A stretch of 64,000 bases of DNA. It comes from Primulina eburnea (taxonomy: Eukaryota > Streptophyta > Magnoliopsida > Lamiales > Gesneriaceae). The first letter of the stretch is position 1. Each line of letters begins with the position of its first letter. The notes under the pieces were generated by a model that saw nothing but the letters and a program-made list of their open reading frames with translations, made no database searches and had not been told where the DNA came from. This document shows positions 27,401-43,670 of this stretch, piece after piece. The translations under genes and the position numbers were made by a program. The stretch lies in contig NC_133105.1 of assembly GCF_022965805.1 (NCBI RefSeq), positions 1,054,001 to 1,118,000 of the forward strand, written 5' to 3'.

Positions 27401-30400
27401 TCAGTGTTTTAAGAAATATCGTATGCTATATATTTAGAAAGAGATCTTTGTAGTTTATTACTTTGTTATGCCCAGCGTATGCTGCTAAAAATTTTAAACC
27501 CTCAGAACTAACCGCATCTTCTAAATTTCATATAGGATTTTATACAAATGTCAAATGTATCTCTGATATCTATCTATCTCTGCAAATACCATACATCAAG
27601 CTAGAGGCTTCCTGAATACCTACTTGGGATTCCAAATATTTATTGCCATAAACTTCATTCGGGCCACTGGTACTTGAGGGAAGCACAACTGTCGGTTATA
27701 TTAATAAGGAGAAATGTAATGGCAACCACATGTTACTTTCCCGTTCTAATCTGCTGATCATGACACGATATGGAGTTAGGACGCTGGCTTTATGAATTTA
27801 AGAACTGATAAATTCAGTGTCTAAGTTCTGGAAAACGAACAGAATCAAGGGTCTAAGGATACCACTAACAAAAAATATTCTACATTGTTTAATCCAAACA
27901 CAATAAATACATTAATTCATAAAAAAATCAATCCAAAGCTCATGAATGGAGCTTGTGATGTATCCGAAAAACTACTTGAACCAGCCTGAGATTGATAAAT
28001 CCAAGTTTGGCCTGTATAAAAAAAACCGTTTCGAGTAGCTTGCAAGCAGGGTAAATTTGTTTGTGAAAAGGTGGAGAATTGAAATCCAGTTTTATGATTG
28101 TTGTCTGTTACATGATGTGTTGTCGTTATGTATTTAGCTATCCAGAATGTCTGTATTTTAGTGTCATTGTTTAGCTCATTCACTTATTTAATGATTGGAC
28201 TCAATTCCTATTGATATGAACAGAGCCGTCAATATTTTCTCTCCGTGTCATTTGACTCATTTCATGCATGCACCTGATGTTATACTTCGTTAGTTACCCA
28301 ACATATTATTTTGTTACTTTTCTTTGTACAGGGTGCAAATAAGCACTTCGATCTTCCCGTGAAAAAGAAAACCGACATTTGTACGATTATGTATACTAGT
28401 GGAACTACTGGTGACCCTAAGGGTGTTATGATTTCCAACAACAGCATTGTTGCTATGATAGCTGGAGTGCAGCATCTTCTAAAGAGTGTTAATGAAGCGG
28501 TGAGTGCCCATCTATTTGTTTTTCTTGTTTTGATGATAATTCACGCAAGATAAAAAAAATTCATAGATGGCATGATATGTGGTAGGCATCAAACAATCAA
28601 TTAAAGTTGATTGAATCACAATTTTTTTTTTCTGTAGTTGAGTGTCAAAGACGTATATCTTTCGTACCTTCCCTTGGCACACATCTTTGATCGTATCATT
28701 GAAGAGTGTATGATCAATCACGGGGCTTCAATTGGATTCTGGCGTGGGGTAAGATTTTGTTTATCATCCAAGTGTTAGATAATAGAGAACTCGAGTTACA
28801 TTTTATGCTATTGTATGTCTGCAGGATGTTAAGTTATTAGTAGAAGATATCGGAGAGCTGAAACCCACTATCTTTTGTGCAGTTCCTCGGGTTTTAGATA
28901 GAATTTATTCAGGTTTGGTTCCATTATTCACGGTATATCTTGATTACTAATAGTTAAATGTTGCACCCTTTTGTATCTTCAAAATTTCATGACTGTAAAG
29001 TCGATATAATTCCTGAGAAATGGTAAATTTGAAGAAATAATTCAATCGTCTCTGTGATGCATAATTAAGCTCTCAAGTCAGTCTTGGTTATGTTGTAACT
29101 TATCTTTCTATTTCAGGTTTGCAACAGAAGATTTCGTCTGGGGGATTCATTAAGCAAACCATGTTTAATTTTGCTTACTCTTTGTAAGTTTATCGTCAAT
29201 TTCACTGTACTCTTGGTAGGGGAAAAAGTTATGGAGGTCAGCTATAGATGAGCTTGACCTGCATTTTGTCCAAAGGTTTCTTTTCTTGTTGTCTTCTTGA
29301 GAAATGTCGCATCATTTCTTATTTGAACAAACCGTTCTTGACATCCATCATGATAGCTTTGACAATATCATTAGCAATTTGACCTTTCGGAGCCCCGATC
29401 CCCTGGTTTAGTCTGTTTTGAAGCTGAGATATGCATCTTCTCGGTGCAGACCATGGCTGAAAATGGGATCTAATGTTATGAACCCAGACCCATTGGGTCC
29501 GATAATTCCAAATTCAGTGGGCCCAATTACTGACAAAGAATGGCCCAAGCCCAAGATTATCAATGTGTATGTTAGGAAGGTGAAAGGAAAAACACGAGAG
29601 GGGAGGATATAAAATGTGAGAAGGGTCGGATTGAGAAGACATCCAGTTATATTTCTTGTTGGGTGAGTTACTAGCATTCTGCTAGGGAGAGTGAGATGGA
29701 ACAGATCAATTATACTATGGGTTTCGTATTACAGTTTAATACAATGTTACGCTTCTTCATGATTGATCTTCCTTCGGTATTTTAATTGCATATTATTGTT
29801 GTGAGGCATGACATCTAACTTCATGACTTTCAATATTTTGGCAATATGTCAAATTTTTTTGCAGAAAGCTACGTAGTATGAAGAAGGGCAGTAAACACAC
29901 AGAGGCATCTCCACTCTGTGACAAAGTTGTTTTCAAGAAAGTAATCAACATCATGCACGTTGGCCTTTTGTATATACTCTTCGAATTTTCACAAGAGTGA
30001 CTGCGCTGTTCTGACATGCTTTTCTAGGTAAAACAAGGCTTAGGGGGAAACGTAAGAATTATTTTATCTGGAGCAGCACCTCTTGCATCACATGTGGAAG
30101 AGTTTCTGCGAGTGGTGTCATGTTGTCATGTTCTTCAGGGATATGGTATTTCTCAATCACGCTATGAAACTTGTTAGCAACCCAGTATTGTGTTTTTGAA
30201 CGATTCACGGTTTAAAGAATTTGGTCCATTCGGCATATGCATATGAACAGTCTTTATTTGTTTATAGATTAGGCTGGCCATTTGTGATTGGATGCGTTGT
30301 TTTTCTGTCAATACTTCAGTTTACCATTTTAAAGCATTTGGTTCATTTGGATATGAACTGTCTTTATTTGTTCATAGATTGGGCTAGCCATTTGTGATTG

Positions 30401-32603
30401 GATGCGTTGTTTTCTGTGAAGATTCCATCTTACCTTTTCATTCTCTCTCCTAAAAGTAACCCGTTTTTTCCATTACTTTTGTTGACATTATGAATAATAT
30501 ATTTTCATCCAATCATTTGGCTTTGAAACTTCAACTGGAAAATTTACGGATAATTAACTTGAAAATGTTTGTTAATCATATCCACTAGTTTACCGAGGCT
30601 GCCACGTTCATGTTCATGTCGGAATCCTCAATTTAATGGTTCCATGATATAAATAAAATAAAAAATAATTGTGGAGGGGGAGTTGCTTTATCAATCTAAT
30701 ATATTTTGGATACTATATCATACAAAGGAATAGACTTATCTAAAGTAAAGGTCGAATTTTAGGTTTTTGTCAATTCAACTTTGATGCATTTTCGTGTTTT
30801 TTTTACTTTCTTAACCCAGAAATTATTCATTTATGCTGTAATTTTTTTTCTTGATCTTCCTGACCTCTTCTTTGTGTTAATTTTTTTGGGGATTTAGGTT
30901 TGACAGAAACTTGTGCTGGTACTTTTGTTTCAATTCCAAATGAGATTAATATGCTAGGCACTGTGGGTCCTCCAGTACCCAATGTGGATGTTTGCCTAGA
31001 ATCTGTTCCTGAAATGGGGTATGATGCTGCCTCAAGAATTCCGCGTGGAGAAGTATGCATACAGGGGGATACTTTATTTTCAGGCTACTTCAAGCGGGAA
31101 GACCTTACCAAGGAGGTCTTAATTGATGGCTGGTTTCACACAGGTTATTCCTCACCATTTTGGAATTGATTTCAGGTCTAGCATGTGATGTATGACATCT
31201 AATTTTGATGAAACTCTGCTTTGTCAGGGGATATTGGCGAATGGCGACCGGATGGAAGCTTGAAAATTATTGATCGCAAGAAGAACATTTTTAAGCTCTC
31301 ACAAGGAGAATATGTTGCTGTGGAGAACTTGGAAAATATCTATGGTCTGGTTCCAGATATTGACTCGGTATGTGTTAGCAGTTTTGTTGGGTTTGATGTA
31401 TCCTAATCTCTTGTCCTCTGTGAGGTTGGGCTTTTAATGACATGCCAAAAGAAGTTAATTCTCACACTCCATTCACTTTAGAGTAAATGCCTGCAATAGT
31501 TTGAGAACATTAGCTATGAGCTGGAATGGCCGCAGCGGACCTCCTCTACATTCTCTCTTTGACACCATCGACTTATTAGTTATCTTGGACTCTTCGATGT
31601 GTTATTCCTGAATGTAAATTTGTTTGATTTTTATTTACTTTTTTCTTCTACTGAATTTTCACTTCTTATATTGGTGCTTTGCTGTTGTACATGTCACAAA
31701 TTGCTTATACTTTGAACTGCAGGTATGGATTTATGGTAACAGCTTTGAGTCTTTTCTCATTGCAATTATCAACCCAAACAAGGAAGCATTGGAGCAATGG
31801 GCTGAAAAGGCTGGTATATCTGGTGATTTTGGTTCCCTCTGTGAAAATGTTGAAGTAAAAGAATACTTTCTTGGGGAACTCACAAGGGTTGCAAAAGAAA
31901 AGAAGGTTTTTCTTTTCTCTAGCTACTTCTTTATTTACCAAAACATTTAAGCTCTTAACATTTCAATCAGTTTTGGTTGCCTCGTGTAGCATCACCGGCC
32001 AGCTGCTGAAAATTTTCTCGTTGTTCCTAAACCCTGCCTGTTATTTTCTTCTTGCAGTTGAAGGGTTTTGAATTTATTAAAGCTGTGCACCTTGATCCGG
32101 TACCATTTGATATGGAACGAGACCTCATCACTCCAACTTTTAAGAAGAAAAGGCCCCAGATGCTCAAGTACTACCAGGTCAGTAATCTTTGATTGTAAAT
32201 TGCTTTTGTTCCCGTAGTTTGTCTTTTAAACTTTTTGCTATCATTAGTGGTATCTTATTGGAACAATTAACATAGAGTGATGTGGATCGGAGTGCCACTA
32301 AGATATAGAACCAAACATCGAAATTTGTTATTTTGTACCCTGAGCACTTGAGGTATTTTCCTCTTCAATATGGCTCCACCCCTTGTTTGCAACCTCGAAC
32401 ATCAACTTTATCTTAAAATGTGTCACTCGTGTTCAATTTACGAATGCCTTTTGTTTGCTATTTACTACAAGGAGTGGATTTATGGGGAAAAAATGTCTCC
32501 AAACTGTCGTGGCTCTTGGGAGATTATTCATGTAACCCTCCCAATAACATCAGATCTTCTTATGCAGGACATCATCAACAACATGTACAAAAGTGGGAAA
32601 TAA
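24434..32603 (+). CDS. LACS4: Long-chain acyl-CoA synthetase, LACS4-like
   Basis: Nineteen exons: 24434-24585, 25632-25695, 25838-25927, 26301-26357, 26490-26538, 26703-26779, 27028-27067, 27160-27254, 28332-28499, 28638-28748, 28825-28912, 29117-29183, 29865-29940, 30028-30145, 30898-31143, 31228-31367, 31723-31905, 32058-32177 and 32568-32603. They join to 1977 bases, 658 aa. The AMP/ATP-binding signature [11 protein letters not shown] is at about residues 229-239. [19 protein letters not shown] and [17 protein letters not shown] are the other adenylate-forming motifs. The protein starts [10 protein letters not shown] and lacks a peroxisomal targeting signal. It activates free fatty acids to acyl-CoA with ATP; LACS4 in Arabidopsis is an ER enzyme acting with LACS1, LACS2 and LACS9 in cuticle and lipid traffic. 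The C-terminus (MYKSGK) is slightly shorter than I recall for Arabidopsis LACS4. The paralogue assignment is moderately sure. Confidence 0.93.
29420..29720. other. Unassigned GC-richer block inside LACS4 intron 12
   Basis: Within the 681-base intron, 29440-29720 is less AT-rich than its surroundings and has an open stretch ([15 protein letters not shown]). It may be the remains of an inserted element. I see no target duplication and cannot name a family. Confidence 0.25.
30212..30440. repeat. Tandem duplication in LACS4 intron 14
   Basis: A block of about 115 bases containing TCTTTATTTGTTTATAGATT and GGCCATTTGTGATTGGATGC is repeated head-to-tail (second copy from about 30332) with several substitutions. 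It enlarges the intron only. Confidence 0.75.
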
Positions 32604-35442
32604 ACAGGCTACTCCAAGATACATCCGCAGATAACCACCTTAAAGAATTTGCTTCCACCATAATTTTTCGTTTTCGTTTGGTAAACTTTTGTTCCCCAGC
32701 TGAGTGAAGAAAATGTCGAGTCAGAACCATGAAAATGGGCTAGATGTTAGTTCGTTTGAAATCTATTGTTTGTGTCTGGTTCATAATTCAATATAACTTT
32801 ATCATTTTCCTTTTGTTACGTTGTCGTTCTAATACTCTTCGTTCCTTGATTTTCGAGTAACAACGTGAAAAGAATTGCTATCTGTTTATTTATTTTATGT
32901 TCATTTGAATGCATTTTATTTGATCGAACCTTGTACACCATCGATGACCATGCCCGAGCCCGGGACTCCACAACACCTCCATGTTTGATAATCCAAGTTG
33001 AATAGATATTATGCAAATGACAAAAAATTTCGTGAAAGGATGATTTCCTTTTGCTAGCCAGTTGCTCGTGCCCATCGCATTCCAGGAAATATAATATAAT
33101 TAATTAAAAACCATTGATGTTCAATTGGTTTCGGAGAAAATGTCAAATTTTACGGTGTTTCTTTAGTATGAAGTACTCCTCTAATGTATGGAGTAGGATA
33201 AATATTTAGTTTTATGCAATTTTTGTTTTCTTTTGAAAATGTTAATTCCATAGAAATATAATGATATGGATAGAGAGTATATAGATATGACTGATATATA
33301 CATTCATATATTTTATCTGACGCAAGTTTTAGCAAGGGAACATGAATGAAAATTTGGACAATTATTCTTGGCACATGTACCTGGATGACAAGCGTACTTC
33401 ATATATTTGTGAAAACAGACAAATCTTCTGTAAAAAAAAAAAAAAAAAAACAGACGACAAATCTCGAACAGACGACCTTTCACCCCCTCAAACATCTAAG
33501 CCATTCCAATAGGCAATGAATAATAGTTTAGTGGGAAGAGAAATCTCAAATTTGTCCATCTATTATCAAAATCTCAAATTTTAAATGAGTTTTATTTCAT
33601 ACTCAATTGTAATGTACTTTTTAACTAAAATATATATTACAAAATTCTAGTCTAGCTACCTCATATTGTAGAGCTTCATATATTACTATGAATGAATTTT
33701 GTATGAGTGGAGTATTTAGATTGGCATCAATCTCATTATCAAAATTGTTTCACAGAAAAAATAAAGTAATTAATAATAAACAGAACCGTAGAGGGAAAAA
33801 TTTCTCAAGATATAGTTCATCACCAGTGCCAGAAACACACATAAAAAATCGAAATAAACATCTTTTTTGCAAGTGTTTAATTCAGCTAGCCGACAATATT
33901 TTGTGTGTGCCCCAAAAAAATCTCAATTTTGACACAAATTTGTCTTGATCATTATTTTGTTCATCGAATGATTTTGAGGAACAAGTGGGACCCTGATCAA
34001 TTATTTATTTGGAAGGAAAATAATAATATTTTTGGACATGGCGAGCCAAGATTGTTCGTTTCGATTATCTACCCCCAACTTTCCCACCAAATTTCAATAT
34101 GAAATTGATAAAAGAATGGTGAATAAGAGGAGTCTTTGAATAAAATTTTATATGTAGTTTATTTTTTAAAAAAGTAATTGTTTATAAATCATTTCTAAAA
34201 ATATTATATTTTTTTCCTTTTTTTAAAAAAAATTATTAAGATAAATTGCATCCCCACGTAATATCTTTGTCTTTATATATATCGTAGAGAGAAAGATATA
34301 AGACGTGGTTAAAAATATCTAAACTAAAGTATATAATTGATGAAACATATATCGAGGAGGACCAAAATTTTATGGAGCATCTTGTTTTCTGTTGGGAATA
34401 ACAATCCAAGAAAACTGGCGTTTTAAAATTTTATAGTGTGTGTGTCTATATATATATATATATATACATTAAAAAAGTTGGTTCTAAATAGGTTTTTTGA
34501 AGAATAAAAACATATATATATATTATTTTAAAATTTTAATGTTTTTTTGTAATAATTTTAATGTTAGATAGATATAATCGTTTAAAAATTTAAAATATAG
34601 ATAAAGATAAACAAATATTTTATTAAAATATATGACACGTATATATTATATATAAATTTCGTAAGATATTTTGAACTTTGAAATAAAATAGAAAAAAATT
34701 GGAGAAATACACGAAAATTATTAATAAACTTAATCTATCAAAGGTATATAACAAATATTATGTCGGGATAAAATTATATTAACGTTTTTTTACACAATGA
34801 CACACTAAATTTGTTAATATGAGATTCTTAAATATTATAATAAAATAATTAATACATATATACACACACACACATTATATATAATAACTACATATATTAA
34901 CCATATATTTTTCATGATATAATTTTATATTTTCTAATTTTTTTTTTTGTTGTAAAAACTAAGAGAAAAAAGGATCAAGTACTTCGATCCATGTTGGATC
35001 TAAATAATAATAAAACTAAATCCTCATGCAGTCTAGATATTATGTACGTTGTTTTATATCATAACAAACTAAAATAGGAAAAAATAAATATAAATAATAA
35101 AAAAATAATTGAATGAAATGAAAAATGATAGAAAATTTTATATATTTGGATTTTTCCCCAAGAAAAAAAATTAAGATGTGATAAAATGGAAATTGAGAAA
35201 TAAAATTTTTAGAAAAAAACTGAGAGTTGTATTAGAGGCAAAATCCTTCAATTCCAAACCACAAACTATGTGTCGCTCTACCCGCAGGCTCATCAAATTC
35301 CCATGCAGAGACACGTAGCTCTACATATTCATCCATATTTATAACCTACGTACGATCTCACATTTCTAAGCCGCTTCCAATGTTTTTCATGCATGAGTAC
35401 TCACGGCTACCGCGAAAAGCTGACTCTGAAAAGATGAAATAA
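32604..35442. other. Long AT-rich spacer downstream of LACS4
   Basis: It contains the LACS4 3' flank, an 18-base A-run at 33433-33450, TA/CA microsatellite tracts near 34449 and 34860, and otherwise AT-rich sequence. No exons or element ends are recognised. Confidence 0.5.
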
Positions 35443-36075
35443 GGTTTCGGCAATGAAACTTTTCTGCATGACAGAAGGGCAGGTGGCGCCCGTAGGAATA
35501 GGCTGCAGATCAAGCGGCTCAAGTCTTTGAGTTTGAAGACAGAGGCCGGCCGCTTTAAGAATCAGGGTTCGGAGCCACATTCGTCTGTGGATAGCGGCGG
35601 TGCAGAAGCGGACACTTTTGGGTGTGGAAAAGAAGTGATGTCGGAGGGAGAGAGTGATGACTTGGATTTTGGGATCGTGTCGGTGATGGGTCGGCGGAGG
35701 GTGATGGAGGATTCCGTGGTGGTGGCTCCGCATGTCGGGTTTGCAGGGGAGTACTCTTTCTTTGCTGTTTACGACGACCACGGCGGTGAGGAGGTGGCCG
35801 AGAGTTGCTGTGAGAGGCTGCATTTCTTTTTGGAGAAGCATATAGAGAAGGCTAGAAAGTTGCCGTTGGAGGAGGAATTTGATTGGGAGAAGGTGATGGC
35901 GGAGTGTTTTAGGAGTATGGATGAAGAGTTTGCAGAGGAAAATGCGGCGGAGATGGGGTCGACGGCGTTGGTTGTTCTGGTGGGGAAGGAGGAGGTTGTA
36001 GTGGCGAATTGTGGAGATTCCAGGGCGGTGCTCTGCCGGGGTGGAGCTGCCGTGCCATTGTCGAGGGATCACAAG
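35443..36075 (+). pseudogene. PP2C phosphatase first exon, truncated and with altered metal motif
   Basis: The frame is open from after the TAA at 35440-35442 to a donor at 36076 and reads like the first exon of a clade A-type PP2C: ARRNRLQIKRLKSLSL, FGIVSVMGRRRVMEDSVVV, SFFAVYDDHGGEEVAE, MGSTALVVLV, VANCGDSRAVLCRGG and PLSRDHK. No in-frame ATG precedes the conserved part; the only methionines lie inside it. The metal-site motif is DDHGG where the family has DGHGG. The downstream exons, which should carry the PDRPDE and DGLWD-type regions, are not found in the 1.1 kb before the next gene; a MITE at 36271-36453 lies there instead. I infer a truncated, probably catalytically dead copy. It could still be transcribed. 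Confidence 0.78.
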
Positions 36076-36270
36076 GTGACACTGACAGTGTTGTTATTAT
36101 TATTATTTATATTTTCTCTCGATCCTTGTTTTTACAAAATTTATAATATCACAACGAGATTGAATGAAATATAGAATATCTTTTTACGTTGAAATGCTTT
36201 GGAAAAGTTAATTATATTTCAGGGCCTTGATTTTTAGATTGTTTTGATCTGCCGGTTCAAATATATACAG

Positions 36271-36453
36271 GACAAAAATTTGTGTGAGACGGTCTCACAG
36301 GTCGTATTTGTGAGACTGATCTCTTATTTGGGTTATCCATGAAAAATTATTATTTTTTTATGCTAAGAGTATTATTTTTTATTGTGAATATGAGTAGGGT
36401 TAACCCGTCTAATAGATTAAGATCCGTGAGATGGTCTCACATGAAACTTAGTC
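36271..36453 (+). mobile_element. ~180-bp MULE-type MITE, copy downstream of the PP2C fragment
   Basis: The ends are GACAAAAATTTGTGTGAGAC and ...CATGAAACTTAGTC, flanked by a perfect 9-bp duplication TATATACAG (36262-36270 and 36454-36462). The body (TTATTTGGGTTATCCATGAA, then TATTGTGAATATGAGTAGGG) matches the other copies. Confidence 0.88.
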
Positions 36454-36589
36454 TATATACAGAACTAGAAGAGGTAGAATTAATATAGTTGGGACTAGTA
36501 GAATATTGTTTCAAGAAATATTTAACGGACTAAAAACATTTTCATATATCTGAAAAATATTTAAAGAACGGTATTTTTTCAAAATTTCT

Positions 36590-36790
36590 CAATTCTTTCT
36601 AGCCAGATGGTAAAGTAGATCCTACTCCTGCGGGCACTGCCCGCAGGGTAGATCTTCCGAGCCAATTTTTTTTTTTTTTTAATACATAGTGGTGGGCCCG
36701 GATCACTCATGTGGAGTGATCCGGGCCGTTCACTGTCTGTGCAGGCACTGCCTGAACGGGCAGGGTGAAATAATCCGTATTTTGCTCAAT
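36590..36790. repeat. Hairpin-rich GC block of unknown type
   Basis: Three near-perfect inverted repeats stand in a row. TGCGGGCA/TGCCCGCA is at 36629-36645 with a 1-base loop. GGCCCGGATCACTC/GAGTGATCCGGGCC is at 36695-36727, a 14-bp stem with a 5-base loop. CAGGCA/TGCCTG is near 36744. A T-run separates the first two. The GC content contrasts strongly with the flanks. It may be a small transposon or an insulator-like repeat; I cannot place it. Confidence 0.5.
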
Positions 36791-37175
36791 CAAGAATCAT
36801 GTGAAATATGCAACATCGTCCAACACAAATAATGGCAAAAACGGAATTCTCAGACTCGCCAAATAGTACAAATCCACAAGACTTTTTTTATTTCTCACAC
36901 AACATTTTCAATGTCCATTCCACTGTCTGGTTACATATTCTACGGGCAGAAGAAGTGAATAAGAAAGAGGATGAGCACTTGTCTAATCTTTGATCGTCTC
37001 TTCTCTACTTTCGATCTCATTTCAACCTTGCCCGACCGAGATCACAAATCAACACGCAATTCAAATTCACAGAAACTTTAGAAAAGAAATATCGAATTCT
37101 TGATCACTGTCTTGTATAGCTGCACAATTCTTGATCACAGAACCGGATGAAAAACCGAGTGGAGTATAACTTTGG

Positions 37176-41213
<4,038 letters not shown>

Positions 41214-41393
41214 TACAAAAATTTGTGTCAAACGGTCTCACATGTCGTATTTTATCAGACATATGTGTTATTTGGGTCATCCATGAAAAAATATTATTTT
41301 TTATGTCAAGAGTATTACTTTTTATTGTGAATATCGATAGGTTGATCTGTCTCACAGATAAAGATTCTGAGGCTATCTCACAAGAAACTACTA
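41214..41393 (+). mobile_element. ~180-bp MULE-type MITE, copy upstream of GH9
   Basis: A 180-bp element from TACAAAAATTTGTGTCAAAC to ...CACAAGAAACTACTA, with a perfect 9-bp duplication TTTAATAAA (41205-41213 and 41394-41402; the match extends to 10 bases). Confidence 0.85.
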
Positions 41394-41402
41394 TTTAATA
41401 AA

Positions 41403-42878
41403 AGGAGGATTAGATCCAAAATTTTACGTTAATTAATTGATCAACTTAACTGAATATTTAGTTTTATACATATAAATATGTAAAGCTTTATAATTCTAAT
41501 TTGAGTATTATCTTCTATAAAATTATATAGTTTATAATTTACATTTTGCAAGAAATATTTTGACGCGAAAGGAATGACTTTTATGACCTTTTAAAAAAAT
41601 ATTAGTAGTTTGTTTTTTCAAATATGAATTAACAATAAAAAATTGATCAAAACGAGAGCCTACCGGGCCTCGATATGATCCGGGTTAATATAAAACGAGC
41701 TAATCTTTTGGTTGATAAGGTTGGGCTTTTTAACTGCGTTTGGTTTTGATGAGCCCGATAAGGGATTTGGCCCGTCAATGAACCGTCGGACCATTTACAG
41801 CTCTATTATCATATATTTTAATATTCTTTAATAATATCGATTCAAATTATGGATAATAATGAGTTGGATTCATGTATAATTTTAAACCATGTGTCTACAT
41901 GCTCATCTATTATATTCACGTCCATCCCAAACTCCATATCTATCTGATATTTAATTTTTATCTCCATCCTCATATCCATCGAACGATCAAATATTTATAC
42001 CTACACAAATATCATATCAGTACTCATATTTATACTTTTCAAATTTGAATTATGAAGCTATGCATATTTATCAAATTTTTAAAAGAATATTAAGAAAAAA
42101 GATTAAATAAAAAAAATTAGCAAAATAAATAACTAAAAAATTAACAAAATATTATAAAGAATTTATCTCAACATCATTATCCTAAATAAATAACATAAAC
42201 TTTATCCCAATCATTTTCTTCATTCTATTTTACTAACATAATTCAACAATATAATTAACATTTCTTTAATATAAATAAATATATATGTATATAAAAAAGT
42301 AATTTACCATGAAAAAATTGTAATTTTAACTCTATTACGTAATTCATGTGATGAGAATAAAATATATATTATATACAATAAATCTACATAAGAAAAAATA
42401 TAAATAAACAAAAAACTTTTTTCAAGCATTTTGAAATATTGAATTTTATTCTGTTTTATTTTTTTCATTTGTTTTTGCTTAAACGAAGTTTAATATGCAT
42501 AATATAGATTTTATTATCGACATAAACAACGTAATAAAATATCAATATCAAATAAAAAATATTCAGAGCATACAGGTCACAATTGAACTGGTGATGTTAA
42601 TGAAATGACCTGGCATTTGGCAAGCATGTGCATCTGTTCCATAATTCAGGCTAGCAAGGGCCTCTCGCCACATGCTGTTGTGATATGAGAACCTCAAACA
42701 ACTTTTTCCACACAATTTTTGCAAATTTTATGTAAATAAGATTATGAAAAAAACAATTGATTTAAAAAGCTCGAGCTTGTATAACACATAGGGGTACAAA
42801 TAAAAATGCTAATAATTCAATTATATAAAATTAAAATCTAATCTTGTTAGTAATTTAACACCAAAAATATATAAAGTA
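41403..42878. other. AT-rich spacer
   Basis: Very AT-rich sequence with no coding signal. A slightly GC-richer patch at 41655-41790 has no recognised origin. Confidence 0.45.
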
Positions 42879-43670
42879 TGGCTCTTATAAGACGGTCTCA
42901 CAAATTTTTATCCGTGAGACGGGTCAACTCTACCGATATTCACGATAAAAAATAATACTCTTAGGCTATGTTTGGTGTATATGATAGGATAAATAATTGG
43001 ATTGATGACAAAACTCAATGTAAGGATATGTAATGTGTTGTGATAAAATATATTTTGTTTGGTAAGATTTTAATGAGTATGATAAATTTTATATTTTTTG
43101 TTGTTGAGACAAAAATATCCCTAAACTAACATCGATGACAATTTAATATATAAAATGATATTTGTAGTTTTCTATATTAATTCTAGTGTTAATATAGAAA
43201 TTAGTGATGACGAAATCGATTCACCTCCACAAACCAAAGATATATTCAATATGTATATATAAATATAAATAAATATATATAATAGTTTTTCTTCAAATTT
43301 TGCAGTAGTGAAAGTTTTTTTTCTCATATTATTTTTAATTACAGTAATAAAAACGGTAAATTTTTCTTCAAATTTTGTAGTGGGGTAAAATAGTAATTTA
43401 TGTGATATTTTAAGCATTGGATTGTCAATTTTTTCAAAATTATGAGATTTATTTTCAATCAAATAATGTTTTTTTTATCATGGGTTTCTTGATTAATTGA
43501 GCTTATAAAAAAATGAGACAAACATGAGATTAACAATCTATCCTACACTTATCACTTACACCAAACATATGCTTAGAATAAAAAGTAATAATTTTCTATG
43601 AATGACCCAAATAAAAGATCTGTATCACAAAATACGATGCATAAAATCGTCCCACGCAAAATAATGTTTG
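42879..43670 (-). mobile_element. ~180-bp MULE-type MITE split by a second MITE
   Basis: The left part, about 42879-42963 (TATAAGACGGTCTCAC ... CACGATAAAAAATAATACTC), and right part, 43573-43670 (TTAGAATAAAAAGTAATAAT ... TCCCACGCAAAATAATG), are contiguous in every intact copy of the family. The 609-bp element at 42964-43572 interrupts them. The 9-bp duplication is no longer clear. Confidence 0.8.
42964..43572. mobile_element. PIF/Harbinger-type MITE nested in the MULE-type MITE
   Basis: The inverted ends are GGCTATGTTTGGTGTATATG and, from the right, GCATATGTTTGGTGTAAGTG. TTA occurs on both sides (42961-42963 and 43573-43575). The ends resemble those of the element at 15481-16069 (CTGCGTTTGGT). 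The interior is AT-rich and has no transposase. Confidence 0.8.

Noticed and set aside
29420..29720. A gene inside LACS4 intron 12
   Set aside because: The open stretch is short, has no recognisable domain, and normal LACS4 splice sites flank it. It is kept only as an unassigned block.
35407..36072. Long minus-strand open frame (221 codons) opposite the PP2C exon
   Set aside because: It is rich in His, Leu and Arg with no domain, and lies exactly antisense to the conserved PP2C exon. It is a shadow frame.
43172..43462. Open frame inside the nested MITE
   Set aside because: Lys/Ile-rich and generated by AT-rich repeat DNA; no transposase motifs.
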